DNA of 8,243 nucleotides from an uncultured Clostridia bacterium (GTDB taxonomy: Bacteria > Bacillota > Clostridia > Christensenellales > DTU072), in NCBI GenBank assembly GCA_934296355.1, contig CAKRAY010000060.1:1-8243 (forward strand), read 5' to 3'. The notes below the pieces were generated by a model that ran no database searches, had not been told where the DNA came from, and saw only the letters and a list, made by a program, of their open reading frames with translations. Of the stretch, positions 1-5,551 are shown in pieces (the first letter of the stretch is position 1; the number at the start of each line of letters is the position of its first letter). A program made the position numbers and the translations under genes.

Positions 1-4
1 TCAT
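1..4 (-). CDS. Start codon of the next downstream gene, cut by the window edge
   Basis: After the stop codon of the EEP-family gene, the minus strand carries AAGGAAGGG (positions 21-13), then 8 bases, then ATG at 4-2. This is a good Shine-Dalgarno site and start codon at normal spacing. No terminator hairpin fits in the 19 bases between the stop codon and this ATG, so the gene is probably co-transcribed with the EEP-family gene. Only the start codon and one further base are visible, so nothing can be said about the product. The ATG could also be fortuitous; only sequence beyond position 1 would tell. Confidence 0.5.
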
Positions 5-12
5 TCCGATAT

Positions 13-21
13 CCCTTCCTT
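13..21 (-). promoter_or_regulatory. Ribosome binding site for the downstream gene at the window edge
   Basis: The minus strand reads AAGGAAGGG 8 bases before an ATG and directly after the stop codon at 26-24. It resembles the AGGAGG consensus and supports translational coupling or at least close operon spacing. Confidence 0.5.
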
Positions 22-23
22 AT

Positions 24-1112
24 TTATTTTAATATAAACTTCATTACTACGGGGTTGTGGTCGGAATAAGCGAAACCCGTCTGCACGTTTACCAGGCTCG
101 TTATTTCCACGTTTCGGGATACCAAAAACCCGTCTACGATTATCGTAAAGTTGCCTTCTTCGTACGGCACGTCGCAGTTACGGCAAGTGGGTTGCAACTT
201 ATCGTCGTCGTACTTGTCGGCGCGTACTATGCCGTTATAGGTATCGAGATACTCTATCGGGAAAGGTTGCGCCCAACCGAAATCGACGTTGCCGCCGCCG
301 TTAAGTTTTTGCGTGGAATCGCCCGTAAAATCGTGGTTGAAATCTCCGCCGCATACGGCGTAATTACCCTTTTCGTATTCTTCTTGCATTTGTCCGAGCA
401 GCATATTCATTTGCGCCGCGCGAATTTCGTCCGAGCCGCCGTACGCGGATAAATGCACGTTGAATATGACGAGTTCTTTGCCGCCTTCGACAGCCACTCT
501 CGACACGGTGTAGCAGCGGTCGAGGTCGAGGAATTTGGAAAAGCTCGTAGATATAGGCAAACTTCTCCTCGTCGAAGAAGCGATATCCGCAAAACTATAA
601 GTGGTCATGCCGCTGTTAGACGCTCCGTGCGGTTCGAAAATCGGGTACATTAAGTACGCGGAATGGTAATTTACTCCGAACGCGCGCGAATAATCGCCGT
701 AATATTTATTTAATATTTCTCGTTCGTCGACGTGATAACTTCTCGTCGAATCTATATCGATTTCTTGGAAAAGCACGAAATCGGGGTTGTATTTCGCAAC
801 GGTCGTCGCCGCCGCGGTTATGCAGTTTTCTACGCTCTCTTTGCTCGCCGCCCTCGACTCCTTACCGCCGTCCATAAAGAACGTAAAGTCCGCCGTATAC
901 GCGCCGAATCCGAGATTTTGCGTGGCTATTACGTACTCAACGCCCGTTTTCGCCGAGTTTTGCTTGCCCTTCCCTTCTACCGTAAGCGTCTGATTGTCTT
1001 CGATGCGGGAATAGGAAAACACGACGTATCCTAAATAAGCGAGCGCCGCAAGAACGATTATAAGCAAGACGCTTAGTAAAACTTTGAGCGTGATTTTCAG
1101 TCCTTTTTTCAT
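24..1112 (-). CDS. Membrane-anchored endonuclease/exonuclease/phosphatase (EEP, DNase I-like) family protein
   Basis: The protein has 362 residues. It opens with a Lys-rich tip (K2, K3, K6, K10) and one hydrophobic segment at about 8-33 with no lipobox or obvious cleavage site, so it is probably a signal anchor holding the enzyme on the outer face of the membrane. Residues about 58-361 carry the motifs of the metal-dependent EEP fold in order: TQN (N66), FQEID (metal ligand E117), NVHL (N218, H220), GGDFN (D257, N259), VDG (D327) and the terminal SDHNPV (D351, H352). The catalytic set is therefore complete and the domain has normal length. Family members cleave phosphodiester bonds in DNA, RNA, sphingomyelin or phosphoinositides, and the substrate cannot be read from the motifs. 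A CRNC pair (C310, C313) sits in a loop before the D327 strand. The ATG is preceded by GGAG with an 8-base gap. The gene has its own promoter and no terminator before the next gene. Confidence 0.88.
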   Translation of the reverse strand: MKKGLKITLKVLLSVLLIIVLAALAYLGYVVFSYSRIEDNQTLTVEGKGKQNSAKTGVEYVIATQNLGFGAYTADFTFFMDGGKESRAASKESVENCITAAATTVAKYNPDFVLFQEIDIDSTRSYHVDEREILNKYYGDYSRAFGVNYHSAYLMYPIFEPHGASNSGMTTYSFADIASSTRRSLPISTSFSKFLDLDRCYTVSRVAVEGGKELVIFNVHLSAYGGSDEIRAAQMNMLLGQMQEEYEKGNYAVCGGDFNHDFTGDSTQKLNGGGNVDFGWAQPFPIEYLDTYNGIVRADKYDDDKLQPTCRNCDVPYEEGNFTIIVDGFLVSRNVEITSLVNVQTGFAYSDHNPVVMKFILK

Positions 1113-1120
1113 ATACTTTT

Positions 1121-1124
1121 CTCC
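1121..1124 (-). promoter_or_regulatory. Ribosome binding site of the EEP-family gene
   Basis: GGAG on the minus strand lies 8 bases before the ATG at 1112-1110 and fixes that start. Confidence 0.7.
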
Positions 1125-1144
1125 GTTTACTTTTTTATAATATT

Positions 1145-1173
1145 ATTTTATCAAAAACTTCGTTTTATTTCAA
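1145..1173 (-). promoter_or_regulatory. Sigma-A type promoter of the EEP-family gene
   Basis: The minus strand shows TTGAAA (1173-1168), a 17-base spacer and TAAAAT (1150-1145). Each hexamer has one mismatch to consensus and the spacing is ideal. It lies between the terminator of the esterase gene and the GGAG/ATG of the EEP-family gene, leaving a leader of about 25-30 bases. Position, spacing and surrounding A/T richness all fit. Confidence 0.75.
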
Positions 1174-1209
1174 GCGCAACTATTTTTTTTAAGCATAAGT
1201 ACAGTTTGG

Positions 1210-1250
1210 AAAAAAAATAACGCGAAACTGCTCGTTCCGCGTTGTTTTTT
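1210..1250 (-). terminator. Rho-independent terminator of the esterase gene, probably bidirectional
   Basis: A 10-bp stem joins 1243-1234 (minus strand AACGCGGAAC) and 1228-1219 (GTTTCGCGTT), with one G-U pair and a 5-base loop. On the minus strand it is followed by ATTTTTTTT (1218-1210), about 20 bases after the esterase stop codon. On the plus strand the same stem is followed by six T (1245-1250), so it could stop transcripts from either side. Confidence 0.88.
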
Positions 1251-1263
1251 CGATTGTACGTTT

Positions 1264-2667
1264 TTATTTAAGATATAACTCCGCGTAGGCGTTGAACTGC
1301 GTAAGTATCCAGTCGAGAGATTCCTTACCCTCTACGCTCGCCACCTCTTCGTGTCTGTATCCTTCGAAGATTTTACCGACGTTAGGCACGCCTAAACTGT
1401 CGAACTTTTCTTTAAGATTATAAAAACAAGTCGTAGGCACCATCGTGTCGGTAACGACGTCTTCCGGGAAAAGGTTCACTTCGAAATTGAGGAACTTTAA
1501 CGCGGAATTATCCGTTTGTCCGTAAGCCATAATCGTTGGACAAGAGTTTTCGGTAACGTAAGTAATGGGCGAAACGGTATCGACGAGTTCCCACAAAGAC
1601 GTCAAGTCGACGCCGCGAGTAAGTTGACCTTTTCTTATCAGTTCTATTTCGGGAACCGAACCGTTTTCTATCTCCCCGATGCCGTAAACGAGGTCGGGTA
1701 TCAGATTATGCGCTAAATCGACGAGTACTTTCGGTTGCGTACAGTCTTTATCGTACTTGTAAATAAACTGTTCGAGAGTCTTTTTATACCCGATATCGGC
1801 AATTTGCGTAGGTCCTACGATGTCGAGTTCGAACGCGATTTTTAAGGGCGAAGTCGCGCCGTGTTTATACGCGTAAAGCGTGGAAAGATGTCCGCCCGCC
1901 GAAATACCGCCGATAGCGATTTTTTCGCTCGTCAAGCCGTTCTTTTCAAAGAACAGTTTCATGTGCGCTACCATAGAACCGATATCGCTGACCATCATAT
2001 TAAACGACGGCGTATCCTTCCCGAGCGTCGCGAGTATATAATTCATCGCAAAAACCACATAGCCGTTTTTCGCAAGCATCTTGCAAATCAAACTCGTATC
2101 GCCGGTAGTTTTATTTCCCGACATCCATCCGCCGCCGTGCACGGCAAGGAAAACAGGCGTGTTAGGGTCGAGTTTATCCAAAGTCGTAGGTAGGTATACG
2201 TCGAAGTCTTGATTGCTGTCCGAATTTTTCGCGAAAGCCGTCGAACCTTCGGGCATAACTCTCGTACCGTACATAATATCTCTGTAAACGACCGCGTCGC
2301 TGCCGCTCACGTTAGAACTCTTCAAATCGGCAAGGCTGACCGGCTCGGCGCATACGAAATAAGTTACGTTTTGTTCTACGCCGTCTACGGTAAAGGTCAT
2401 AACCTTATTGCCCTTTGCGCTCTCGGTAGAAAAACCGCTTACGTCTTCCGCTTTCAAAGTAAATTCTTTAAGAACTTTACCATTAGAGTTTACTTTTTTT
2501 ACCTTAGTATTTTCGCTGTCGAATTCCTCTCCGGCAAGATATATCGTTTTTCCGTCGAACTCGTAGGTCGCTTCTTGATTCGCGCAACCGCTAAAAGCAA
2601 CGGCAACCGCGGCAAAAAGCACACTCGCCGCAATCATAAGCGCCAAAGAACTCAATTTCTTCTTCAT
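1264..2667 (-). CDS. Lipoprotein carboxylesterase-like alpha/beta hydrolase with an Ig-like N-terminal domain
   Basis: The protein has 467 residues. A lipoprotein signal peptide covers 1-27 (MKKK, hydrophobic core, lipobox FSGC with Cys28 to be lipidated), so the mature enzyme should sit on the outside of the membrane. Residues about 35-107 ('DGKTIYLAGEEFD ... MTFTVDG') resemble bacterial Ig-like domains of the Big_3 type. Residues about 120-465 form an alpha/beta hydrolase of the hormone-sensitive-lipase/BD-FAE kind. It has the oxyanion motif HGGGW (177-181), nucleophile elbow GISAGG with Ser256, and probable acid Asp386 (YGQTD) and His439 (YRHE). Such enzymes remove acyl groups, for example acetyl or feruloyl esters on plant or host glycans; the substrate here is unknown. 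A helical insertion lies between Ser256 and Asp386. The frame extends upstream to a GTG at 2724, but I chose the ATG at 2667 because GGAG precedes it by 6 bases, the signal peptide starts there, and the GTG falls inside the promoter spacer. Confidence 0.87.
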   Translation of the reverse strand: MKKKLSSLALMIAASVLFAAVAVAFSGCANQEATYEFDGKTIYLAGEEFDSENTKVKKVNSNGKVLKEFTLKAEDVSGFSTESAKGNKVMTFTVDGVEQNVTYFVCAEPVSLADLKSSNVSGSDAVVYRDIMYGTRVMPEGSTAFAKNSDSNQDFDVYLPTTLDKLDPNTPVFLAVHGGGWMSGNKTTGDTSLICKMLAKNGYVVFAMNYILATLGKDTPSFNMMVSDIGSMVAHMKLFFEKNGLTSEKIAIGGISAGGHLSTLYAYKHGATSPLKIAFELDIVGPTQIADIGYKKTLEQFIYKYDKDCTQPKVLVDLAHNLIPDLVYGIGEIENGSVPEIELIRKGQLTRGVDLTSLWELVDTVSPITYVTENSCPTIMAYGQTDNSALKFLNFEVNLFPEDVVTDTMVPTTCFYNLKEKFDSLGVPNVGKIFEGYRHEEVASVEGKESLDWILTQFNAYAELYLK

Positions 2668-2673
2668 TTTTAT

Positions 2674-2677
2674 CTCC
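2674..2677 (-). promoter_or_regulatory. Ribosome binding site deciding the esterase start
   Basis: GGAG on the minus strand lies 6 bases before the ATG at 2667-2665. The alternative GTG at 2724-2722 has no comparable site upstream, so this GGAG settles the start in favour of the lipoprotein signal peptide. Confidence 0.75.
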
Positions 2678-2715
2678 GTTTTTATCGGTTTGTCCTCAAA
2701 AATGTTCTTTATATA

Positions 2716-2744
2716 ATAATACACCTAAATCGATTTTTTTTCAA
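2716..2744 (-). promoter_or_regulatory. Sigma-A type promoter of the esterase gene
   Basis: The minus strand shows TTGAAA (2744-2739), a 17-base spacer and TATTAT (2721-2716), close to consensus with ideal spacing. Transcription should begin near 2709, giving a leader of about 40 bases before the ATG at 2667. The arrangement matches the promoter of the EEP-family gene (TTGAAA-N17-TAAAAT). Confidence 0.78.
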
Positions 2745-2813
2745 GGGGAAATATACTTAAAAATTGTGTTGCCGCAAAACCTCGGCTAAATATAAAAACG
2801 CAAAAATCTCAAT

Positions 2814-2848
2814 AAAAAAGGCTGTAAAAAATCTTTTACAGCCTTTTT
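2814..2848 (-). terminator. Bidirectional rho-independent terminator after copA
   Basis: The arms 2820-2829 (plus strand GGCTGTAAAA) and 2834-2843 (TTTTACAGCC) pair perfectly around a 4-base loop. They are flanked by A-runs on one side and T-runs on the other, so the stem can extend to about 15 bp. On the minus strand it follows the copA stop codon at 2868 by about 20 bases and is followed by six U residues. It is symmetric, so it should also work on the plus strand. Confidence 0.9.
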
Positions 2849-2867
2849 ATGCAAAAATAAAGTTAAC

Positions 2868-3068
2868 TTATCTCATCTTATACCCGGCTTTCTCGACAGC
2901 GGCTCTTAAAGTTTCGTCGCTAACGGGAAGGGTTAATTCGAGCGTTACACTTTTTTCGCTTAAATTGACTTCCGCGCTTTTTACGCCGTTAATCGCTTCC
3001 AACGCTTTTTTTACTGCGCCCGCGCAGTGCATACACATCATACCGTCTACGTAAATAGTTTTATTCAT
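2868..3068 (-). CDS. copZ: Possible internally initiated CopZ-like copper chaperone (C-terminal HMA of CopA)
   Basis: Inside copA and in the same frame there is an ATG at 3068-3066 preceded by AAAAGGAG with 9 bases between GGAG and ATG. This site is stronger than the one in front of copA itself. Starting here gives 66 residues, the usual length of a free CopZ/Atx1-like chaperone, with GMMCMHC at residues 9-15 and a complete beta-alpha-beta-beta-alpha-beta HMA pattern. Such proteins carry Cu(I) to the CopA pump. The linker of CopA (KKSQKKEKKN, 761-770) is what results when an A-rich leader with a Shine-Dalgarno site is read as protein. I infer a copZ gene joined to copA, possibly still translated on its own. 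It could equally be only a C-terminal domain of the pump, with the Shine-Dalgarno site a relic. Confidence 0.5.
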   Translation of the reverse strand: MNKTIYVDGMMCMHCAGAVKKALEAINGVKSAEVNLSEKSVTLELTLPVSDETLRAAVEKAGYKMR

Positions 3069-5378
3069 ATTCTTTTTCTCCTTTTTTTGAGATTTTTTGT
3101 TGAGTTTTACTCCTCTGAGTCTTAAAGCGTTACATACCACGCATACGCTGCTTAAACTCATCGCCGCCGCGCCGAACATCGGGTTAAGCGCAAAGCCTAC
3201 GGGTACAAGCACGCCCGCCGCAATCGGAATTCCGACCGAATTGTAGAAAAACGCCCAGAACAAATTCTCTTTTATGTTCCGCAAAACTTTCCTACCGAGA
3301 ATTATTCCGTCGGCTACCGAGTTTAAGTCGCTTTTCGTTAACACAACGTCCGCGCTCTCTATCGCTATATCGGTGCCGTCGCCTATCGCAAGTCCTACGT
3401 CCGCGGCGGTAAGCGCGGGCGCGTCGTTAATTCCGTCGCCTACCATAGCGACCTTATGTCCGCTCTTTTTGATTTCTTCTACAACCTTCGCCTTACCGTC
3501 GGGCAATACTCCCGCGATAACTTCGTCCGCGCCGATTTCGTTTTTTACCGCTTCCGCAGTAATTTGGTTATCGCCGGTAAGCATTACTACCCGTAAGCCC
3601 ATCGCCTTAAACCGCTCTATAGCTTCAACGGTGCCTTTCTTTACTCTGTCCGCTACGGCTATTATACCGATAATGCGCGCGTTTTCGGCAACGACCAAAG
3701 GCGTTTTGCCTTTTGCCGCGAGTTCTTTCACTTTCTCTTTAACGTTTTCTTCTACGACTATGCCGCTTTCTTCCATAAAAGGAAGATTACCTACGAAAAC
3801 GCTCTCTTCGTCTACTTTCGCTTTTACGCCTTTTCCGAAAACCGCTTCGAAGTCTTTAGCCGTCAGTTCGGGAACCGACAAACGCTTTTGCTCGTTTAAT
3901 ACCGCCTCGGCTAAGGGGTGTTCGCTCATTTTTTCCACCGCGCCGGTAAGCGCGATAAGTCTTTCCTCGTCAACGTTATAACAAACGAGGTCGGTAACGG
4001 TCGGTTTACCCTCGGTAGCCGTACCGGTCTTGTCTATAATCACGGTGTCAATTCCCGCAAGAGTTTGTATCGCCTCGCCCGACTTTATTAAAATGCCGTT
4101 TTCCGCGCCCTTTCCCGTGCCGACCATTATCGCGACGGGCGTCGCTAAGCCGAGCGCGCAAGGACAGGATATTACCAGTACCGATATCGCGCGCGCCAAA
4201 GCGAACTCGAACGTTCTACCTACGCACAGCCATACGATAAAGGATATTACGGCGATTATTACCACGGTCGGTACGAAAACGCCCGATATCTTGTCCGCAA
4301 GTTTGGAAATCGGCGCTTTGGAAGCCGAGGCTTCCTCGACCAGTTTTATAAGTCTGCTTATCGTGGTGTCTTCGCCTACTCTCGTCGCGCGAACTTTAAC
4401 GAACCCGCTCTTGTTAATCGTGGCGGAAATAACCTTATCGCCCTCTTGTTTTTCTACCGGAATACTCTCTCCCGTGACCGCCGACTCGTCGAAAGAGGTT
4501 CTTCCCTCTATTATCTCGCCGTCAACCGGTACCGAATCGCCGGGTTTTAATAAAAACACGTCGCCTACAACGACCTCTTCCGCGTTGATAACCACTTCTT
4601 CGCCGTTTCTTATTACCGTCGCGGTCTTGGGCGTAAGGTCGATTAACTTGGTTATCGCCTCGCTCGTCTTACGCTTGGAACGCGCCTCGAGATATTTACC
4701 TACGGTAATGAGCGTGAGAATAGTACCCGCGGACTCGAAGTAAAGGTCGCACGAATACTCCATAACCATAGCGTGATTGCCGTGACCTAAGCCGTACCCT
4801 ATCATGTACAAAGCGAAAATACCGTAAACTATCGCAACGCTCGAACCGAGCGCGACAAGCGTGTCCATATTGGGCGACTTCTTGATAATCGCCTTAAACC
4901 CGCCTATAAAATACTTTCTGTTCACGACCACTATCGGCGTGAGCAAAATAATTTGCGTCAACGCGAAAGTAACGGCGTTCTCGTGTCCGTAAAAAGACTT
5001 CGCCCAAAAATCGGGTACCGCCAAATGAAAATAGTCGAAAAACATATTCGACATGGCTATAATCATAAGCGGTATCCAAAAAACAATCGAAACGATTAAC
5101 CGAACTTTCATTCTCTTATCGTCGTCTTTTTCAACCTTTTTTACGTCAATTCCGCTTTTTTCTTGATTTTTACCGACCTTAACCGCTCCGTAACCCGCGG
5201 AAACAACCGCGTTAATTACCGCGTCGTCGTCGGCGCAGTCTTTATACTCCACCACCATCGACCCGGTGAGAAGATTTACCGAAACCTCTTTCACGCATAA
5301 AAGTTTGCCGACGCTCTTTTCAACTCGCGCCGAGCAAGCCGCGCAACTCATTCCGCTAACAGTAAATTTGCTTTTCAT
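2868..5378 (-). CDS. copA: Cu(I)-exporting P1B-type ATPase with N- and C-terminal metal-binding domains
   Basis: The protein has 836 residues and pumps Cu(I) (possibly also Ag(I)) out of the cytoplasm using ATP. An N-terminal HMA domain (about 3-67) carries GMSCAAC with C12 and C15. About eight membrane segments follow (roughly 92-111, 133-153, 171-194, 210-228, 365-385, 394-415, 703-725, 729-749). The actuator motif TGES is at 302-305, and the metal site CPC is at 405-407. The phosphorylated Asp449 lies in DKTGTAT, where the family usually has Leu or Ile instead of Ala454. The P1B His-Pro pair is at 487-488 and GDGIND at 647-652. The Y712-N713 pair in TM7 and M740-x-x-S-S in TM8 are the signature residues of the Cu(I) subgroup. 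A second HMA (about 773-835) carries GMMCMHC (C782, C785) after a Lys-rich linker. The ATG has only a weak AGGG three bases upstream, but HMA strand 1 requires this start. The gene is monocistronic between its own promoter and a strong terminator. Confidence 0.95.
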   Translation of the reverse strand: MKSKFTVSGMSCAACSARVEKSVGKLLCVKEVSVNLLTGSMVVEYKDCADDDAVINAVVSAGYGAVKVGKNQEKSGIDVKKVEKDDDKRMKVRLIVSIVFWIPLMIIAMSNMFFDYFHLAVPDFWAKSFYGHENAVTFALTQIILLTPIVVVNRKYFIGGFKAIIKKSPNMDTLVALGSSVAIVYGIFALYMIGYGLGHGNHAMVMEYSCDLYFESAGTILTLITVGKYLEARSKRKTSEAITKLIDLTPKTATVIRNGEEVVINAEEVVVGDVFLLKPGDSVPVDGEIIEGRTSFDESAVTGESIPVEKQEGDKVISATINKSGFVKVRATRVGEDTTISRLIKLVEEASASKAPISKLADKISGVFVPTVVIIAVISFIVWLCVGRTFEFALARAISVLVISCPCALGLATPVAIMVGTGKGAENGILIKSGEAIQTLAGIDTVIIDKTGTATEGKPTVTDLVCYNVDEERLIALTGAVEKMSEHPLAEAVLNEQKRLSVPELTAKDFEAVFGKGVKAKVDEESVFVGNLPFMEESGIVVEENVKEKVKELAAKGKTPLVVAENARIIGIIAVADRVKKGTVEAIERFKAMGLRVVMLTGDNQITAEAVKNEIGADEVIAGVLPDGKAKVVEEIKKSGHKVAMVGDGINDAPALTAADVGLAIGDGTDIAIESADVVLTKSDLNSVADGIILGRKVLRNIKENLFWAFFYNSVGIPIAAGVLVPVGFALNPMFGAAAMSLSSVCVVCNALRLRGVKLNKKSQKKEKKNMNKTIYVDGMMCMHCAGAVKKALEAINGVKSAEVNLSEKSVTLELTLPVSDETLRAAVEKAGYKMR
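3078..3088 (-). promoter_or_regulatory. Internal ribosome binding site and A7 slippery tract inside copA
   Basis: The minus strand reads seven A (3088-3082) and then GGAG (3081-3078), 9 bases before the in-frame ATG at 3068. In the copA frame the bases 3087-3081 form A_AAA_AAG, the heptamer used for -1 frameshifting in E. coli dnaX. Both alternative frames hit a stop at the internal ATG: TGA at +1 and TAA at -1. Confidence 0.55.
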
Positions 5379-5381
5379 ATA

Positions 5382-5385
5382 CCCT
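5382..5385 (-). promoter_or_regulatory. Weak ribosome binding site of copA
   Basis: The best match upstream of the copA ATG (5378) is AGGG only 3 bases away, which is closer than optimal. Initiation may therefore be modest despite the very strong promoter. Confidence 0.35.
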
Positions 5386-5425
5386 ATATTGTGCCGAACG
5401 CACTCTTCTTTTATTCTTCGGCTTA

Positions 5426-5454
5426 ATTATACAAACAAAAAATACGCTTGTCAA
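5426..5454 (-). promoter_or_regulatory. Perfect-consensus sigma-A promoter of copA
   Basis: The minus strand shows TTGACA (5454-5449), a 17-base spacer and TATAAT (5431-5426), with no mismatch in either hexamer. Transcription should start near 5419, about 40 bases before the copA ATG. A promoter this strong in front of a metal-stress gene suggests control by a bound regulator; the inverted repeat at 5467-5490 is a candidate site. Confidence 0.92.
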
Positions 5455-5466
5455 ACGCTTATTGCA

Positions 5467-5490
5467 TAATGTGAATAGTATTTCACATTA
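5467..5490. promoter_or_regulatory. Operator-like inverted repeat upstream of the copA promoter
   Basis: Two perfect 9-base arms, TAATGTGAA (5467-5475) and TTCACATTA (5482-5490), flank 6 bases. The centre is about 60 bases upstream of the predicted copA start and the inner edge is 12 bases from the -35 box. It lies beyond the terminator of the surface-protein gene, so it is not part of that hairpin. It recalls Rex-type (TGTGAA-N4-TTCACA) and CRP-type (TGTGA-N6-TCACA) sites but has the wrong gap for both. It does not match CopY (TACANNTGTA) or CsoR-type boxes. The regulator is unknown. Confidence 0.55.
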
Positions 5491-5521
5491 AAGAAACCGC
5501 CCCGAAAAGTCGGGACGGTTT
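5491..5521 (-). terminator. Rho-independent terminator of the surface repeat protein gene
   Basis: On the minus strand an 11-bp stem (5521-5511 with 5504-5494) closes a 6-base loop. It has one G-U pair that becomes a C-A mismatch on the plus strand, so it is built for the minus strand. It lies about 30 bases after the stop codon at 5552. The following tract is only moderately U-rich (TTTC, then TTT). Confidence 0.8.
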
Positions 5522-5551
5522 AATCTTTAATTATTCGTTAACTTAAACGGC

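Noticed and set aside
2668..2724. Upstream GTG start for the esterase
   Set aside because: It lies in the promoter spacer, has no Shine-Dalgarno site, and would bury the signal peptide.
2209..2760. Plus-strand open frame of 183 codons antisense to the esterase
   Set aside because: The translation is Arg/Phe-rich with no recognisable motif, it covers the esterase signal peptide and promoter in antisense, and it has no ribosome site.
2769..2785. GCCG...CGGC hairpin between the copA terminator and the esterase promoter
   Set aside because: A four-base stem is too short to stand out from chance.
3274..4743. Two long plus-strand open frames (about 235 codons at 3274-3981 and 237 codons at 4030-4743) antisense to copA
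   Set aside because: They mirror the codon bias of copA, have low-complexity Ser/Thr/Ile-rich translations with no domain, and lack Shine-Dalgarno sites; copA is clearly the real gene.
5379..5392. CsoR-type box at ATACCC near the copA start
   Set aside because: Only one half (ATACCC on the plus strand) is present; the matching GGGTAT arm is missing.
5467..5490. CRP, Rex or TnrA box
   Set aside because: The half-sites resemble TGTGA/TCACA or TGTGAA/TTCACA, but the gaps are 8 and 6 bases instead of 6 and 4, and TnrA needs a 17-base site; kept only as an unassigned palindrome.
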